A DNA stretch of 64,000 nucleotides, taken from contig NZ_AWEZ01000067.1 in assembly GCF_000468755.1 (NCBI RefSeq), positions 1 to 64,000 of the forward strand, given 5' to 3'. Source of the DNA: Olsenella profusa F0195 (GTDB taxonomy: Bacteria > Actinomycetota > Coriobacteriia > Coriobacteriales > Atopobiaceae). The notes below the pieces were generated by a model. It was not told where the DNA came from. It saw only the letters and a program-made list of their open reading frames with translations, and did no database searches. This document shows positions 16,158 through 24,663 of the stretch, piece by piece. Within the stretch, counting starts at the first letter, position 1. Every line of letters begins with the position of its first letter. The position numbers and the translations under genes are program-made.

Positions 16158-16184
16158 TGTCTCCTCCTTACTTCCTGTCAATCC

Positions 16185-16583
16185 TTACCAGATGTAGCAG
16201 ACGACCTCGCCGCCGATGCCCAGCTTGCGAGCATCGCGGTCGCACATCATGCCCTTGGAGGTGGAGATGACGGCAGTGCCCAGACCACCCAGCACGCGAG
16301 GAAGGCCCTCGGCGGAGGAGTAGATGCGCAGGCCGCACTTGGAGATGCGCTTGATGCCGCGGATGATGCGGGCGTGCTTCCTACCGTACTTGAGGGTGAC
16401 ATGCAGCGTCTTCTGGGGCTTGGTGTCCTCCACCTCATAGGACTCGACATAGCCCTCCTCGCAGATGACGCGGGCGACCTCGACCAGCACCTTGCTCGAG
16501 GGCATGGAGACCTCGGGCTTGCCGGCGGAGTTTGCGTTGCGGATGCGCGTCAGCATGTCTGCGATGGGATCAGTGACCTTCAT
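16185..16583 (-). CDS. rpsH: 30S ribosomal protein S8
   Basis: Primary 16S rRNA binder that in E. coli also represses the spc operon. The 132-residue protein starts with TDPIADMLTRIRNAN and ends with GGEVVCYIW, as typical. The 87-base gap before it (from rpsN) contains a long imperfect hairpin (CGCGTGC with GCACGCG, near 16617-16663). Confidence 0.96.
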   Translation of the reverse strand: MKVTDPIADMLTRIRNANSAGKPEVSMPSSKVLVEVARVICEEGYVESYEVEDTKPQKTLHVTLKYGRKHARIIRGIKRISKCGLRIYSSAEGLPRVLGGLGTAVISTSKGMMCDRDARKLGIGGEVVCYIW

Positions 16584-16670
16584 TGATTCTGTCTCCTTCG
16601 TTAGTGATGAACCAGCGCGTGCGGTTCACACGGGCCCCTGGCGGGTGTGCCTGCACGCGAGAGCCCCGAC

Positions 16671-16856
16671 CTACCAGCTTGCCTTGCGGACGCCGGGAAG
16701 CTCGCCCTTGCTCGCGAGTTCGCGGAAGCACACGCGGCACAGGCCGAACTTGCGATACACGGAGTGGGGACGCCCACAGCGCTGGCAACGGCTCTGCTTG
16801 CGCGTAGAGTACTTCGGCTCACGCGACGCCTTGACGATCATCGATGTCTTAGCCAC
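16671..16856 (-). CDS. rpsN: 30S ribosomal protein S14, zinc type
   Basis: Small-subunit head protein. The 61-residue product is the short zinc-ribbon form: Cys24-x2-Cys27 (SRCQRCG) and Cys40-x2-Cys43 (LCRVCF), ending LPGVRKASW. Zinc-free paralogs are usually about 90-100 residues. It lies 53 bases after rplE. A GCCCCGG / CCGGGGC hairpin occupies that gap. Confidence 0.96.
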   Translation of the reverse strand: MAKTSMIVKASREPKYSTRKQSRCQRCGRPHSVYRKFGLCRVCFRELASKGELPGVRKASW

Positions 16857-16876
16857 AAATCCTCCTTCAGGAAGAG

Positions 16877-16894
16877 GCCCCGGCTCCCCGGGGC
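16877..16894. other. Hairpin between rplE and rpsN
   Basis: GCCCCGG (16877-16883) and CCGGGGC (16888-16894) form a tight 7-bp stem with a four-base loop. There is no T-run on the minus strand. Role unknown; mRNA processing or stability is plausible. Confidence 0.35.
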
Positions 16895-16909
16895 AACTTG
16901 CACGTTTGG

Positions 16910-17470
16910 TTAGTCCTGCTTGAACGGGAAGTGGAAGGCCTCAAGCAGCGCCTTGCCCTCCTCGTTGGTGTTGGCGGTGGTGACGATGGTGATGTCCATG
17001 CCACGGGTGTGGTCGACCTTGTCGTAGTCGACCTCCGGGAAGATCAGCTGCTCGGTGACGCCCATGGAGAGGTTGCCGCGGCCATCGAACGACTTGGGGC
17101 TGATGCCACGAAAGTCGCGGATGCGCGGGATGGCGATGGCGATGAGACGGTCGAGGAACTCCCACATGCGGTCGCCACGGAGCGTGACCTTGGCGCCGAT
17201 GGGCATGCCCGCACGCAGATGGAAGGTAGCGATGGACTTGCGGGCGCGGGTGACCAGGGGCTGCTGGCCGGTGATGGCGCGCAGGTCGGCAATGGCGCCG
17301 TCGATGGCCTTGGAATCGGTGGCCGCCTCGCCGACGCCCATGTTCACGACGATCTTCTCGAACTTGGGAACCTGGTTGACGTTCGTGTACGCGAACTTCT
17401 TCTGGAGCTCGTCACGCACGGTGGCGACATAGCGCTCCTTGAGGCGCGGGACGTACTTCTCTTCTGCCAT
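16910..17470 (-). CDS. rplE: 50S ribosomal protein L5
   Basis: Central-protuberance protein binding 5S rRNA and contacting P-site tRNA. The 186-residue protein starts [14 protein letters not shown] and has [29 protein letters not shown] and the [12 protein letters not shown] block. ATG 17470 is preceded by GGAG; the open frame continues far upstream without similarity. It should follow rplX directly, but 2.16 kb of foreign DNA lies between. It is now the first gene of the downstream half-operon and needs its own promoter. Confidence 0.97.
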   Translation of the reverse strand: MAEEKYVPRLKERYVATVRDELQKKFAYTNVNQVPKFEKIVVNMGVGEAATDSKAIDGAIADLRAITGQQPLVTRARKSIATFHLRAGMPIGAKVTLRGDRMWEFLDRLIAIAIPRIRDFRGISPKSFDGRGNLSMGVTEQLIFPEVDYDKVDHTRGMDITIVTTANTNEEGKALLEAFHFPFKQD

Positions 17471-17541
17471 GTGACACTCCTTGACTCTTGGGGTCTTAAG
17501 CACGGGGTTGGCCACTGTTCGGTTACCCTCGCACCTCCTGG

Positions 17542-17615
17542 CCTGGCATGCCAGGAGCCATATGTGCCTGACCTGGTCGAGACAGAATCGTCCCCACCCA
17601 GTCATACGGATTGTA
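17542..17615 (-). promoter_or_regulatory. Candidate promoter and palindrome before rplE
   Basis: On the minus strand TACAAT (17615-17610) stands 140 bases before rplE, resembling the -10 cores of pth and pyrE; the -35 region is poor. Between it and the gene lies a perfect 14-bp palindrome CCTGGCATGCCAGG (17542-17555). Because a terminator follows rplX, a promoter in this 500-base stretch is needed to express rplE through secY. This is the best candidate seen. Confidence 0.4.
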
Positions 17616-17786
17616 ATGGTACGCGTTTGGGAAAGCGATTGCCAGCGGGCATGGCCTGCATCCACCCTCCCCGTGGCAAATCCACAATTGCCAGCCCTGT
17701 CGGCCCTGATGAGCCCCCATCGCGCCCCGCCCTTCCCATGCCTGCAGCCCCTGGCGACAGGCAGGGATCCGTACTCTGGCGGTGCG

Positions 17787-17983
17787 GGGAGCGAAATGGC
17801 CCCAAGTGCGTGCTGGCCTCGCGTCCCATCCCCGCCAGGAGAGCATCCAGCGAGCCCACATAGGGAAAGGAAATCTTCTTTCGTTGCAAAAACAACGCTT
17901 TGGCCCAGCTGAGCGCACCGATCTGCACCTTCTAGGGACCCAACACCCGCTATGCAGCACGCACTTGGGGCCATTTCGCTCCC
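17787..17983. repeat. Palindromic element B, on the rplE side of the inserted gene
   Basis: A 197-bp element with a 28-bp perfect terminal inverted repeat (17787-17814 and 17956-17983; outer GGGAGCGAAATGG, inner CAAGTGCGTGCT). The ends are the same as in elements C and E, but the interior is different from A, C and E and less GC-rich, with AAAAACAACG inside. It lies about 190 bases upstream of the inserted nuclease-like gene. Confidence 0.75.
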
Positions 17984-18172
17984 AATCGCTCACTCTAGGC
18001 TATAACTGCGCGTCGATCAATCCGGGAAAGAACCATACACCTCCTGTCAGACACGTGCAGCAATCCACCTTTCTTTAAGGTGCCGCTCAAGGAACCACTG
18101 AGCGAGTAGGGCTTTCCCCTCCATGCATCCCCTATGGTCTTTGTACTCTGCCAGATGAGCCGGGGGGTGCCC

Positions 18173-19345
18173 ATGATTGTCGTCTCACATGAGAGTGCGC
18201 TTGCCCTGTGGCGCTCGACCGCCGAAGAGCCGCGGGGCATTGACGTACACGCATGTGATGGGATCTTCAGCCCCGTGTTGGGTGCTGGGCAGAGGATCGA
18301 CCGACGCGCAGGCGGGGCACGGGCCACCTGTGGCTTTTGGCAGCGACATCAGCGAGAGCCTGATCCTCAGTACCAGTTAAGCCCCCGTGCATGGCCCGGG
18401 AAGCAAGCGTCCCTCACCGCAGGCGCGTGCCGTTGTGCCCTGGGAGAGCTACACCACCTGCGCCACGCGATCGAGGTCGATGGCATCACACATGTGCTCT
18501 GCCCCTCTCGGTCTGGACGCACCGACGTGCCTGACATCAAGGCGCACCTGTGCACGAGGAAGCTTTCCGGCAGGGACCTCTACGTCCTCACGGATGGCGT
18601 GCTCGTCTGCAGCCCCGAACTCACCCTCCTTCATCTAGCGCGCGGAGCCACCCAAGCCAAGGTTGCGCTTCTGGCAACAGAACTCTGCGGCCTTTACAGC
18701 CTGGATGAGACGACACGGGATACTGGCGCGGGGTTCAAGGGCAGAAAGGCACCCCTCACACAGCCGCGTCTCATCGCGCACATGCTCGATCGTCATCCGG
18801 GTGCCCCGGGAAGTCCACTGCTGCGTTGCGTGCTCCCATTTGTCGCACCCTATGCCGCCTCCCCCATGGAGGCCAAGATTACCCTGCTCCTCTGCCTCCC
18901 CCGAAGGTGGGGAGGGTACGGTCTGCCGCTCGCCAGCCTGAACGCGTCCATAAGGCTCTCGCCTCAAGGCGAGGTGCTGATGGGGCTCCCCGCCATTGCG
19001 GGTGACCTCAGCTGGCCCCAGTCTCATGTGTCCATTGAGTACGACAGCACGGCCGCGCATGGCATCAGCATGCGCGGCACATGGATGACGCACAACGACG
19101 TCAAGCGAACTATGCGTGAGGTCGAGCGACGTCGCAAGCGCGACGAGACGAGGCTCTCGGCCCTCAGTGCATCGGGTTGGCAGGTGTATCCCCTGGTCGA
19201 CACCACGGTGCATGATCGCGAGGCACTTGACGCCGTCGCGCGTGCCGTCGCCCGAAAGCTAAGGAGAAGGCTCAAGCGGGACACGGCGGAGTCTCTGGCG
19301 CATCAGATGCGTCTCCGAAAGGAGCTCGGGTTCGAGCGCTCATGA
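18173..19345 (+). CDS. Uncharacterised protein with AbiEi-like N-terminus and PD-(D/E)XK/DUF559-like C-terminus
   Basis: A plus-strand gene inside the minus-strand spc operon. ATG 18173 follows GGGGGG at good spacing (the frame is open from 18134), giving 390 residues. The middle (PSRSGRTDVP, LYVLTDGVLVCSPELTLLHL, LLATELCGLY) resembles the AbiEi-like proteins common in Coriobacteriia. The C-terminal third resembles a PD-(D/E)XK fold of the DUF559/Vsr kind: Glu233 (SPMEAK), LPRRWGGYGLP, Asp278 (GDLSWP), then VSIEYDS with Glu289 and Asp291, and a GWQVYPL strand. Lys of the ExK motif is replaced by Asp, as in several DUF559-like lineages. No signal peptide or membrane span. Palindromic elements B and C bracket it. 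A nuclease role is an inference. Confidence 0.6.
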   Translation: MIVVSHESALALWRSTAEEPRGIDVHACDGIFSPVLGAGQRIDRRAGGARATCGFWQRHQREPDPQYQLSPRAWPGKQASLTAGACRCALGELHHLRHAIEVDGITHVLCPSRSGRTDVPDIKAHLCTRKLSGRDLYVLTDGVLVCSPELTLLHLARGATQAKVALLATELCGLYSLDETTRDTGAGFKGRKAPLTQPRLIAHMLDRHPGAPGSPLLRCVLPFVAPYAASPMEAKITLLLCLPRRWGGYGLPLASLNASIRLSPQGEVLMGLPAIAGDLSWPQSHVSIEYDSTAAHGISMRGTWMTHNDVKRTMREVERRRKRDETRLSALSASGWQVYPLVDTTVHDREALDAVARAVARKLRRRLKRDTAESLAHQMRLRKELGFERS

Positions 19346-19375
19346 TGTGATGTTTAGCCATACGATGGCGGCAGA

Positions 19376-19560
19376 GGAGCGAAATGGCCCCAAGTGCGTG
19401 CTCGGTTGTGTGTTCATGACGCGTCAGCGGTGTCCACGGATGGCAAAAGCCCAGGATTGGGATTTGCTGAGATTCGTGAAGGCGGCAGATGGCTCCCGAT
19501 TTCCCGATGGGGCCGCCTTACGTCTCGATGTCGGCACGCACTTGGGGCCAGTTCGTTCCC
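19376..19560. repeat. Palindromic element C, on the rplX side of the inserted gene
   Basis: A 185-bp element with terminal inverted repeats at 19376-19401 and 19534-19559 (24 of 26 positions pair). The interior has GTCCACGGATGGCAAAAGC followed by CCAGGATTGGG, shared almost exactly with element E and, inverted, with element A. It starts 30 bases after the stop of the inserted gene and ends 11 bases before the terminator that closes rplX. Confidence 0.75.
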
Positions 19561-19570
19561 TCAAGAACAC

Positions 19571-19602
19571 AAAAGGGTGCCCCGGTCTCAGCCGGGGCAC
19601 CC
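19571..19602 (-). terminator. Strong terminator after rplX
   Basis: On the minus strand GGGTGCCCCGG (19602-19592) pairs perfectly with CCGGGGCACCC (19585-19575) around a six-base loop, followed by TTTTGTGTTC. It lies 27 bases after the rplX stop, in what is normally the middle of the spc operon. It should therefore end the S10-proximal transcript there. Confidence 0.85.
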
Positions 19603-19628
19603 AGAACGTTCGCCTATGGGATCAGGAG

Positions 19629-19946
19629 CTAGACTTCCTCGCCGGACCTCTTGGCGTAGCGAACCTTGGTGCCGTTCTCGTCGAAGCGATAGCCAACGCG
19701 GGTGGGCATGTCGGTCTTGGGGTCGATCAGCGCGACGTTGGACACGTCGATGGCGGCCTCCCTCTCGACGATGCCACCCTGCTCGCCCATCTGCGTGGGC
19801 TTCTGGGCCTTCTTGACCATGGCGACGCCACGGACGACGACCTTGCCCGCGGTCGGGATGGCGCGCACGACCTCGCCGCGCTTGCCCTTGTCCTTGCCGG
19901 AGAGGACCTCCACCTGGTCGCCCTTCTTGATCTTCATCTTAGGCAT
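19629..19946 (-). CDS. rplX: 50S ribosomal protein L24
   Basis: Assembly-initiating large-subunit protein near the exit tunnel. The 105-residue product has the KOW motif ([20 protein letters not shown]) and the C-terminal [20 protein letters not shown] block. ATG 19946 is used because GGGAG stands eight bases upstream; a GTG at 19955 and an ATG at 19937 are alternatives. It is now the last gene of its transcript, followed by a terminator instead of rplE. Confidence 0.95.
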   Translation of the reverse strand: MPKMKIKKGDQVEVLSGKDKGKRGEVVRAIPTAGKVVVRGVAMVKKAQKPTQMGEQGGIVEREAAIDVSNVALIDPKTDMPTRVGYRFDENGTKVRYAKRSGEEV

Positions 19947-19959
19947 GCTGCTCACTCCC

Positions 19960-20328
19960 CTACAGCGTCTCGGGTGCGAGCGAGACGATCTTCATGTACT
20001 TGCGATCGCGCAGCTCGCGGGCCACGGGCCCGAAGATGCGCGTGCCCTTGGGCTCGCCGTCCTTGTTGACCAGCACGCAGGCGTTCTGGTCGAAGCGGAT
20101 GTAGCTGCCATCCTTGCGGCGCTGCTCCTTGACGGTGCGCACGATCACGCAACGGACGATCTCGCCCCTCTTGACGCCACCGCCGGGAGTCGCCTCCTGT
20201 ACGGCCGCCATGACGACGTCGCCCAGGCCAGCGTAGCGGCGCTTGGAGCCACCAAGGACCTTGATGCACTTCACACGCTTGGCGCCGCTGTTATCAGCGA
20301 CGTTGAGCATGGTCTCCATCTGAATCAT
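19960..20328 (-). CDS. rplN: 50S ribosomal protein L14
   Basis: Large-subunit protein at the intersubunit bridge. The 122-residue product starts [17 protein letters not shown] and has the [16 protein letters not shown]-like block and the basic RCVIVRT strand of L14. A second Met (20319) is possible. The order rpsQ-rplN-rplX is conserved. Confidence 0.96.
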   Translation of the reverse strand: MIQMETMLNVADNSGAKRVKCIKVLGGSKRRYAGLGDVVMAAVQEATPGGGVKRGEIVRCVIVRTVKEQRRKDGSYIRFDQNACVLVNKDGEPKGTRIFGPVARELRDRKYMKIVSLAPETL

Positions 20329-20409
20329 TGCGGTTTCCTTCGAACTCTCTCCCCCAAAGAGGTGCGGCCACGCGAGCGCCGCACGTTATGGGAGGGCATG
20401 GATGGGTCG

Positions 20410-20676
20410 TTACTTGGCGCGCTCCACGATCTCCTCGACACGCCAACGCTTGGTCTTGGAGAGGGGACGGGTCTCCATGACGCGCACGGTGTCGCCGAGG
20501 CCACACTCGTTCCTCTCGTCATGGCAGTGGAGCTTCTTGCGTACGGTCATCATCTTACCGTACTTGGGGTGATGCTTGCGGTACGTGACCTGCACCGTGA
20601 CGGTCTTGTCGCCGGAAAGTGAGATGACCTCACCGGTGCGAACATGACGTGCGTTCCTGCCTTCGGTTTCTGCCAT
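20410..20676 (-). CDS. rpsQ: 30S ribosomal protein S17
   Basis: OB-fold small-subunit primary binder. The 88-residue protein has [35 protein letters not shown] and the C-terminal [19 protein letters not shown] of S17. It lies 15 bases after rpmC; an 81-base gap separates it from rplN. Confidence 0.96.
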   Translation of the reverse strand: MAETEGRNARHVRTGEVISLSGDKTVTVQVTYRKHHPKYGKMMTVRKKLHCHDERNECGLGDTVRVMETRPLSKTKRWRVEEIVERAK

Positions 20677-20691
20677 TTCTCATCTCTCCTG

Positions 20692-20907
20692 CTACTTCTC
20701 AGCAGCGGACTGCTCCGCTGCAATCTGACGAGCACGCATCTCGGTCTGGACGCGGGCGATGTCACGCTTGACGATGGTCACGCGTGCGGTGTTGTCCAGT
20801 TGGCTGGTTGCCATCTGGAAACGGAGGTTGAAGAGCTCCGCGCGACCATCCTCGAGCTTCTGGGCGAGCTCCTCGTCGGAGAGCTCCTGGACGTCCCTGT
20901 ACTTCAT
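20692..20907 (-). CDS. rpmC: 50S ribosomal protein L29
   Basis: Small helical protein near the tunnel exit, part of the docking site for targeting factors. It has 71 residues, starting MKYRDVQELSDEELAQKLED, with the LFNLRFQMATSQLDNTARV core. It directly abuts the rplP stop. Confidence 0.95.
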   Translation of the reverse strand: MKYRDVQELSDEELAQKLEDGRAELFNLRFQMATSQLDNTARVTIVKRDIARVQTEMRARQIAAEQSAAEK

Positions 20908-21336
20908 CTACTTTGCCTCCACGTCCTGATCGGCGCGGGTAATGATCTTGGTCTTGATGGGAAGCTTGTGCTGCGCCAGGCGCAGGGCCTCCCTGGCAGT
21001 CGCCTCGTCGATCTCGCCAATCTCGAACATGACGCGACCGGGCTTGACGACGGCCACCCACTCCTCGGGGTTACCCTTGCCCTTGCCCATGCGGGTCTCG
21101 GCGGGCTTCTTGGAGACGGGCTTGTCCGGGAAGATGGTGATCCATACCTTGCCGCCACGCTTCATCTGGCGGGTCATGGCGACACGGGCGGCCTCGATCT
21201 GACGGTTGCTGATCCAATGGGCCTCGAGGGCCTGGATGCCCCACTGGCCAAAGTGCAGCTCGGTGTTGCCCTTGGCCTGGCCCTTCATGGAGCCACGCTG
21301 CACCTTACGGTGCAGGACACGCTTGGGAGCTAGCAT
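20908..21336 (-). CDS. rplP: 50S ribosomal protein L16
   Basis: Late-assembly protein near the A-site tRNA elbow. It has 142 residues starting [15 protein letters not shown], with [17 protein letters not shown] and the [20 protein letters not shown] block. ATG 21336 shares one base with the rpsC stop (TAATG), so translation is coupled. Confidence 0.96.
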   Translation of the reverse strand: MLAPKRVLHRKVQRGSMKGQAKGNTELHFGQWGIQALEAHWISNRQIEAARVAMTRQMKRGGKVWITIFPDKPVSKKPAETRMGKGKGNPEEWVAVVKPGRVMFEIGEIDEATAREALRLAQHKLPIKTKIITRADQDVEAK

Positions 21337-22049
21337 TAGCGGCCCCTCCTCTCGTTGCGGGAGCGACGGGGACGGCTGGAGCCCTCGAGCTCGGGATGCA
21401 GCGCAGGCTGTCCCTTGAGCTGCTCGCCCACATAGATCCACACCTTGACGCCACAGGCACCCATGGTCGTGCGGGCAGTTGCCTCGCCAAAGCCGATCTT
21501 GGCGCGCAGGGTGTGCAGGGGCACGCGGCCCTCGCGGTACCACTCGCGACGGCCCATCTCGGCGCCGTTGAGGCGGCCGGAGCACTGGATGCGGATGCCG
21601 AGGGCGCCCGCCTTGCGCGCGGACTGGACGGCCTTGCGCATGGCGCGACGGAAGGCCACACGGCCCTCGAGCTGCTCGGCGATCGACCTGGCGACGAGCT
21701 GGGCGTCGATCTCGGGGCGCTTGACCTCGATGACGTCCACGTTCACATGGCCCTTCTCCACGCCGGTGAGCTTCTCGAGTTGGGAGCGCAGGACGTCGAT
21801 CTCGGCGCCCTTCTTGCCGATCACGATGCCCGGACGGGCGGTGTAGATGGTGATCCTGAGCTTGTCGCCGGCGCGGTCGATCTCGACGCGGGAGAGCGCG
21901 GCGGAAGCGAGGCGCCTCTCAAGGAACGTGCGAATCTCGAGGTCGGAACCGAGCGTCTTGGCATAGTTCTTCTTATCGGCGTACCAACGGGAACGCCACT
22001 GCTCGGTGACACCGAGGCGGAAACCGGTAGGCTGTACCTTCTGACCCAT
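21336..22049 (-). CDS. rpsC: 30S ribosomal protein S3
   Basis: Head protein at the mRNA entry tunnel. It has 237 residues, starting [16 protein letters not shown], with an N-terminal KH domain ([19 protein letters not shown]) and the C-terminal S3 domain ([26 protein letters not shown]). ATG 22049 is preceded by AGGGAAAG; the frame extends upstream over rplV without similarity. Confidence 0.96.
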   Translation of the reverse strand: MGQKVQPTGFRLGVTEQWRSRWYADKKNYAKTLGSDLEIRTFLERRLASAALSRVEIDRAGDKLRITIYTARPGIVIGKKGAEIDVLRSQLEKLTGVEKGHVNVDVIEVKRPEIDAQLVARSIAEQLEGRVAFRRAMRKAVQSARKAGALGIRIQCSGRLNGAEMGRREWYREGRVPLHTLRAKIGFGEATARTTMGACGVKVWIYVGEQLKGQPALHPELEGSSRPRRSRNERRGR

Positions 22050-22056
22050 GCTTTCC

Positions 22057-22419
22057 CTACGCCTCCTTTCCAGGTGCGACGACGATGGTGATGTGGCTCG
22101 TGCGCTTGTTGATGCGCGAGGCGGAACCCTTGGCGCGCGGACGGATGCGCTTGAGCGTGGGACCCTCGTCGACAGAGGCGCGCTTGATGACCAGGTTCCT
22201 GCCGCGCAGGCCGTTGTTGTTCTCGGCGTTCGCGACAGCGGAGTTGATGGCCTTGGCCACGGGCTCGGCGGCGGCACGCGTGGAGAACTGTAGCGCCTCG
22301 AGCGCCTGTTCGACGCCCTTGCCACGAACCATGTCCACGACCATGCGAACCTTGCGGGGAGCCATGCGCACGTACCTCGCGACGGCCCTCACCTCGTTGG
22401 AGGAGGTGTTGTCTGCCAT
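22057..22419 (-). CDS. rplV: 50S ribosomal protein L22
   Basis: Its extended loop lines the exit tunnel near the macrolide site. It has 120 residues with [20 protein letters not shown] and the loop [20 protein letters not shown] followed by [14 protein letters not shown]. It lies in the conserved rpsS-rplV-rpsC order. Confidence 0.96.
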   Translation of the reverse strand: MADNTSSNEVRAVARYVRMAPRKVRMVVDMVRGKGVEQALEALQFSTRAAAEPVAKAINSAVANAENNNGLRGRNLVIKRASVDEGPTLKRIRPRAKGSASRINKRTSHITIVVAPGKEA

Positions 22420-22432
22420 GTCTCAGTGCCCC

Positions 22433-22693
22433 CTAATCCTGCTTGTGGCCACGGAAGGTGCGGGTCTGGGAGAACTCACCCAGCTTGTGGCCGACCATGG
22501 ACTCGGTGATGTACACGGGTACGTGTTTGCGACCATCGTGGACGGCAATCGTGTGACCCACCATCTCGGGGAAGATGGTGGAGGCACGCGACCAGGTCTT
22601 GATGACCTCCTTCTTGCCGGACTCGTTCATGGCAGTGACGCGCGCAAGGAGGCGAGTCTCCACGAACGGACCCTTCTTGAGACTTCTGCTCAT
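22433..22693 (-). CDS. rpsS: 30S ribosomal protein S19
   Basis: Head protein binding with S13. It has 86 residues, starting [16 protein letters not shown], with [20 protein letters not shown] and [16 protein letters not shown]. It lies 26 bases after rplB. Confidence 0.96.
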   Translation of the reverse strand: MSRSLKKGPFVETRLLARVTAMNESGKKEVIKTWSRASTIFPEMVGHTIAVHDGRKHVPVYITESMVGHKLGEFSQTRTFRGHKQD

Positions 22694-22719
22694 GCTTTCG
22701 ATCTCCTAAGGCTCGTGTG

Positions 22720-23556
22720 CTACTTGGAACGACGACGACGGATGATGAGGTGGTTGCTGGCCTTCTTGGGGTCGCGCGTCTTCTTGCCCTTGGTGGGGAC
22801 GCCCCATGGGGTGACGGACGGACGGCCGGACGTGTGGTTCTTGCCCTCGCCGCCGCCATGCGGGTGATCGACCGGGTTCATGACCGTACCACGGACGGTG
22901 GGGCGGACGCCCTTCCAGCGGTTGCGCCCGGCCTTGCCGATCACGATGTTGGAGTGCTCGGCATTGCCGACCTCGCCGATGGTCGCGCGGCAGGTGAGCA
23001 GCACGCGACGCAGCTCGGAGGAGGGCATGCGGAGCACGGCGTAGCCGTTGTCCTTGCCCATGAGCTGGATGGAGGTGCCGGCTGCGCGCGCCATGGCGGC
23101 ACCCTTGCCCGGCTGGAACTCCACGGCGTGGATGAGCGTGCCCACGGGAATCTCGGAGAGGGGCATGGCGTTGCCGGGCTTGATGTCGACGTCGCTGGTG
23201 CCCGAGAGCACGGTGTCGCCCACCCTGAGACCCTCGGGTGCCAGGATGTAGGCCTTGGCGCCGTCAACGTAGTGCAGAAGCGCGATGAGGGCGGACCTGT
23301 TGGGGTCGTACTCGATGGTGGCCACCTTGGCGGGCACACCGTCCTTGTTGCGCTTGAAGTCGATCCTGCGGTACTTGCGCTTGGTGCCACCACCCTGGTG
23401 GCGGGTGGTGATGTGGCCATTGTTGTTACGGCCGGCCTTCTTGTTCAGCGGCCCGAGAAGCGACTTCTCGGGCGTGCTGGTGGTGACCTCCGCAAAGTCG
23501 GAGACCGTCTGCCAACGACGACCAGCGCTCGTGGGCTTGAGGTGCCTTACTGCCAT
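22720..23556 (-). CDS. rplB: 50S ribosomal protein L2
   Basis: Key protein for subunit association and the peptidyl-transferase centre. It has 278 residues, with the N-terminal [20 protein letters not shown]-like block and the C-terminal [20 protein letters not shown] block containing the essential His. A 135-base gap with a strong hairpin precedes it after rplW. Confidence 0.97.
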   Translation of the reverse strand: MAVRHLKPTSAGRRWQTVSDFAEVTTSTPEKSLLGPLNKKAGRNNNGHITTRHQGGGTKRKYRRIDFKRNKDGVPAKVATIEYDPNRSALIALLHYVDGAKAYILAPEGLRVGDTVLSGTSDVDIKPGNAMPLSEIPVGTLIHAVEFQPGKGAAMARAAGTSIQLMGKDNGYAVLRMPSSELRRVLLTCRATIGEVGNAEHSNIVIGKAGRNRWKGVRPTVRGTVMNPVDHPHGGGEGKNHTSGRPSVTPWGVPTKGKKTRDPKKASNHLIIRRRRSK

Positions 23557-23656
23557 TACTCGCTCCCTTTCTTCCGTTGGCCGTCACGTCCAGGGAGTTG
23601 CGTGACGACACCGGATTACCACGGTACCGCGCGTATCCATCATGCGCGGCATGCAA

Positions 23657-23681
23657 GCCCGCAGGCACGGGGCCTGCGGGC
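23657..23681. other. Strong hairpin between rplW and rplB
   Basis: GCCCGCAGGC (23657-23666) and GCCTGCGGGC (23672-23681) form a perfect 10-bp stem with a five-base loop, 10 bases after the rplW stop. The minus-strand tail is TTGCATGC, a poor T-run. It could be a leaky attenuator or a processing site in the S10 operon. A second inverted repeat (GTCACG / CGTGAC) lies nearer rplB. Confidence 0.45.
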
Positions 23682-23691
23682 GGATTGCCAG

Positions 23692-23994
23692 CTAGTCCTC
23701 CTGGGACTGGTTGTTGGCGAAGACCTCGATCTGCTCACCGTCGGCGATGGTGACGATGGCCTTCTTCCAGGTTCGGGTCTTGCCGGCGACGTAGCGCACG
23801 CGCTTGGTCTTGGGCTTCACCCACATGGTGTTGACCTTCTTCACGTGGACGTCGAAGAGCCTCTCGACGGCATCCGCGATCTCCTCCTTGGGAGCGGTGC
23901 GGGCGACCTCGAAGCTGTACTTGTTCAGGGACATCTGGTCGAAGGAACGCTCGGTGACGATCGGACGGATGATGACCTCGTACGGGGAGTTCAT
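23692..23994 (-). CDS. rplW: 50S ribosomal protein L23
   Basis: Tunnel-exit protein and docking site for trigger factor and SRP. It has 100 residues, starting MNSPYEVIIRPIVTERSFD, with VKKVNTMWVKPKTKRV and the RTWKKAIVTI strand. It starts two bases before the rplD stop region, so the genes abut. Confidence 0.96.
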   Translation of the reverse strand: MNSPYEVIIRPIVTERSFDQMSLNKYSFEVARTAPKEEIADAVERLFDVHVKKVNTMWVKPKTKRVRYVAGKTRTWKKAIVTIADGEQIEVFANNQSQED

Positions 23995-24621
23995 TTAAGC
24001 GAGCACCTCCTCGAGCTGCTTGGCGACGGCGGTGGTCATGACGAGCGCACCGTTGTCGAGGAGGACACGGGTGTTGGCCTCGGAGGCGCCATAGACGACG
24101 ACCTTGGGGAGGTTGCGGAAGGACAGGTAGGTGATGACGTCGTCATCGTCCACGACGAGGGTGACGCGCTTGCCCTCGAGCTCGAGCGCCTCGATGACGG
24201 CGGCAGCCTGCTTGGTGGACGGCCTCTCGAAGGAGAGGTCGTCGACGAGCACGAGCTCGGCGTCGGCGACCTTGCCGGAGAGGGCGGATCTCATGGCCAG
24301 CTTCTTCATCTTGTTGTTGGCGCGCTTGGTGTGCAGGTGTGGGGTGGGGCCGAAGGCGACGCCGCCACCCGCCCACTGCGGGGCGCGGATGGTGCCCTGG
24401 CGGGCGCGGCCGGTGCCCTTCTGGCGCCAGGGCTTCGCGCCGCCACCAGAGACGGCAGAGCGGTTCTTGGTGGAGTGGGTGCCCTGGCGCAGCGACGCCT
24501 CATAGGCGACGACGACCTGGTGCATCACCGGGACGTTCGGCTCGATGCCGAAGACGCTGTCGGAGAGCTCGACCGTGTCGGTCGCCTTCCCCTGCGCGTT
24601 CCTTACTTCGATCTTGGACAT
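23995..24621 (-). CDS. rplD: 50S ribosomal protein L4
   Basis: Tunnel-constriction protein; in E. coli also the S10-operon repressor. It has 208 residues with the extended loop [20 protein letters not shown] and the [13 protein letters not shown] block. The C-terminus ends KQLEEVLA. It lies 42 bases after rplC. Confidence 0.96.
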   Translation of the reverse strand: MSKIEVRNAQGKATDTVELSDSVFGIEPNVPVMHQVVVAYEASLRQGTHSTKNRSAVSGGGAKPWRQKGTGRARQGTIRAPQWAGGGVAFGPTPHLHTKRANNKMKKLAMRSALSGKVADAELVLVDDLSFERPSTKQAAAVIEALELEGKRVTLVVDDDDVITYLSFRNLPKVVVYGASEANTRVLLDNGALVMTTAVAKQLEEVLA

Positions 24622-24663
24622 GCTGTTCTCCTTGGTAACCTAGGGTCTACGTGACGTGGGCCC

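Noticed and set aside
22717-24654. A plus-strand open frame of 645 codons opposite rplB-rplD
   Set aside because: Antisense shadow of conserved ribosomal protein genes with no recognisable domain.
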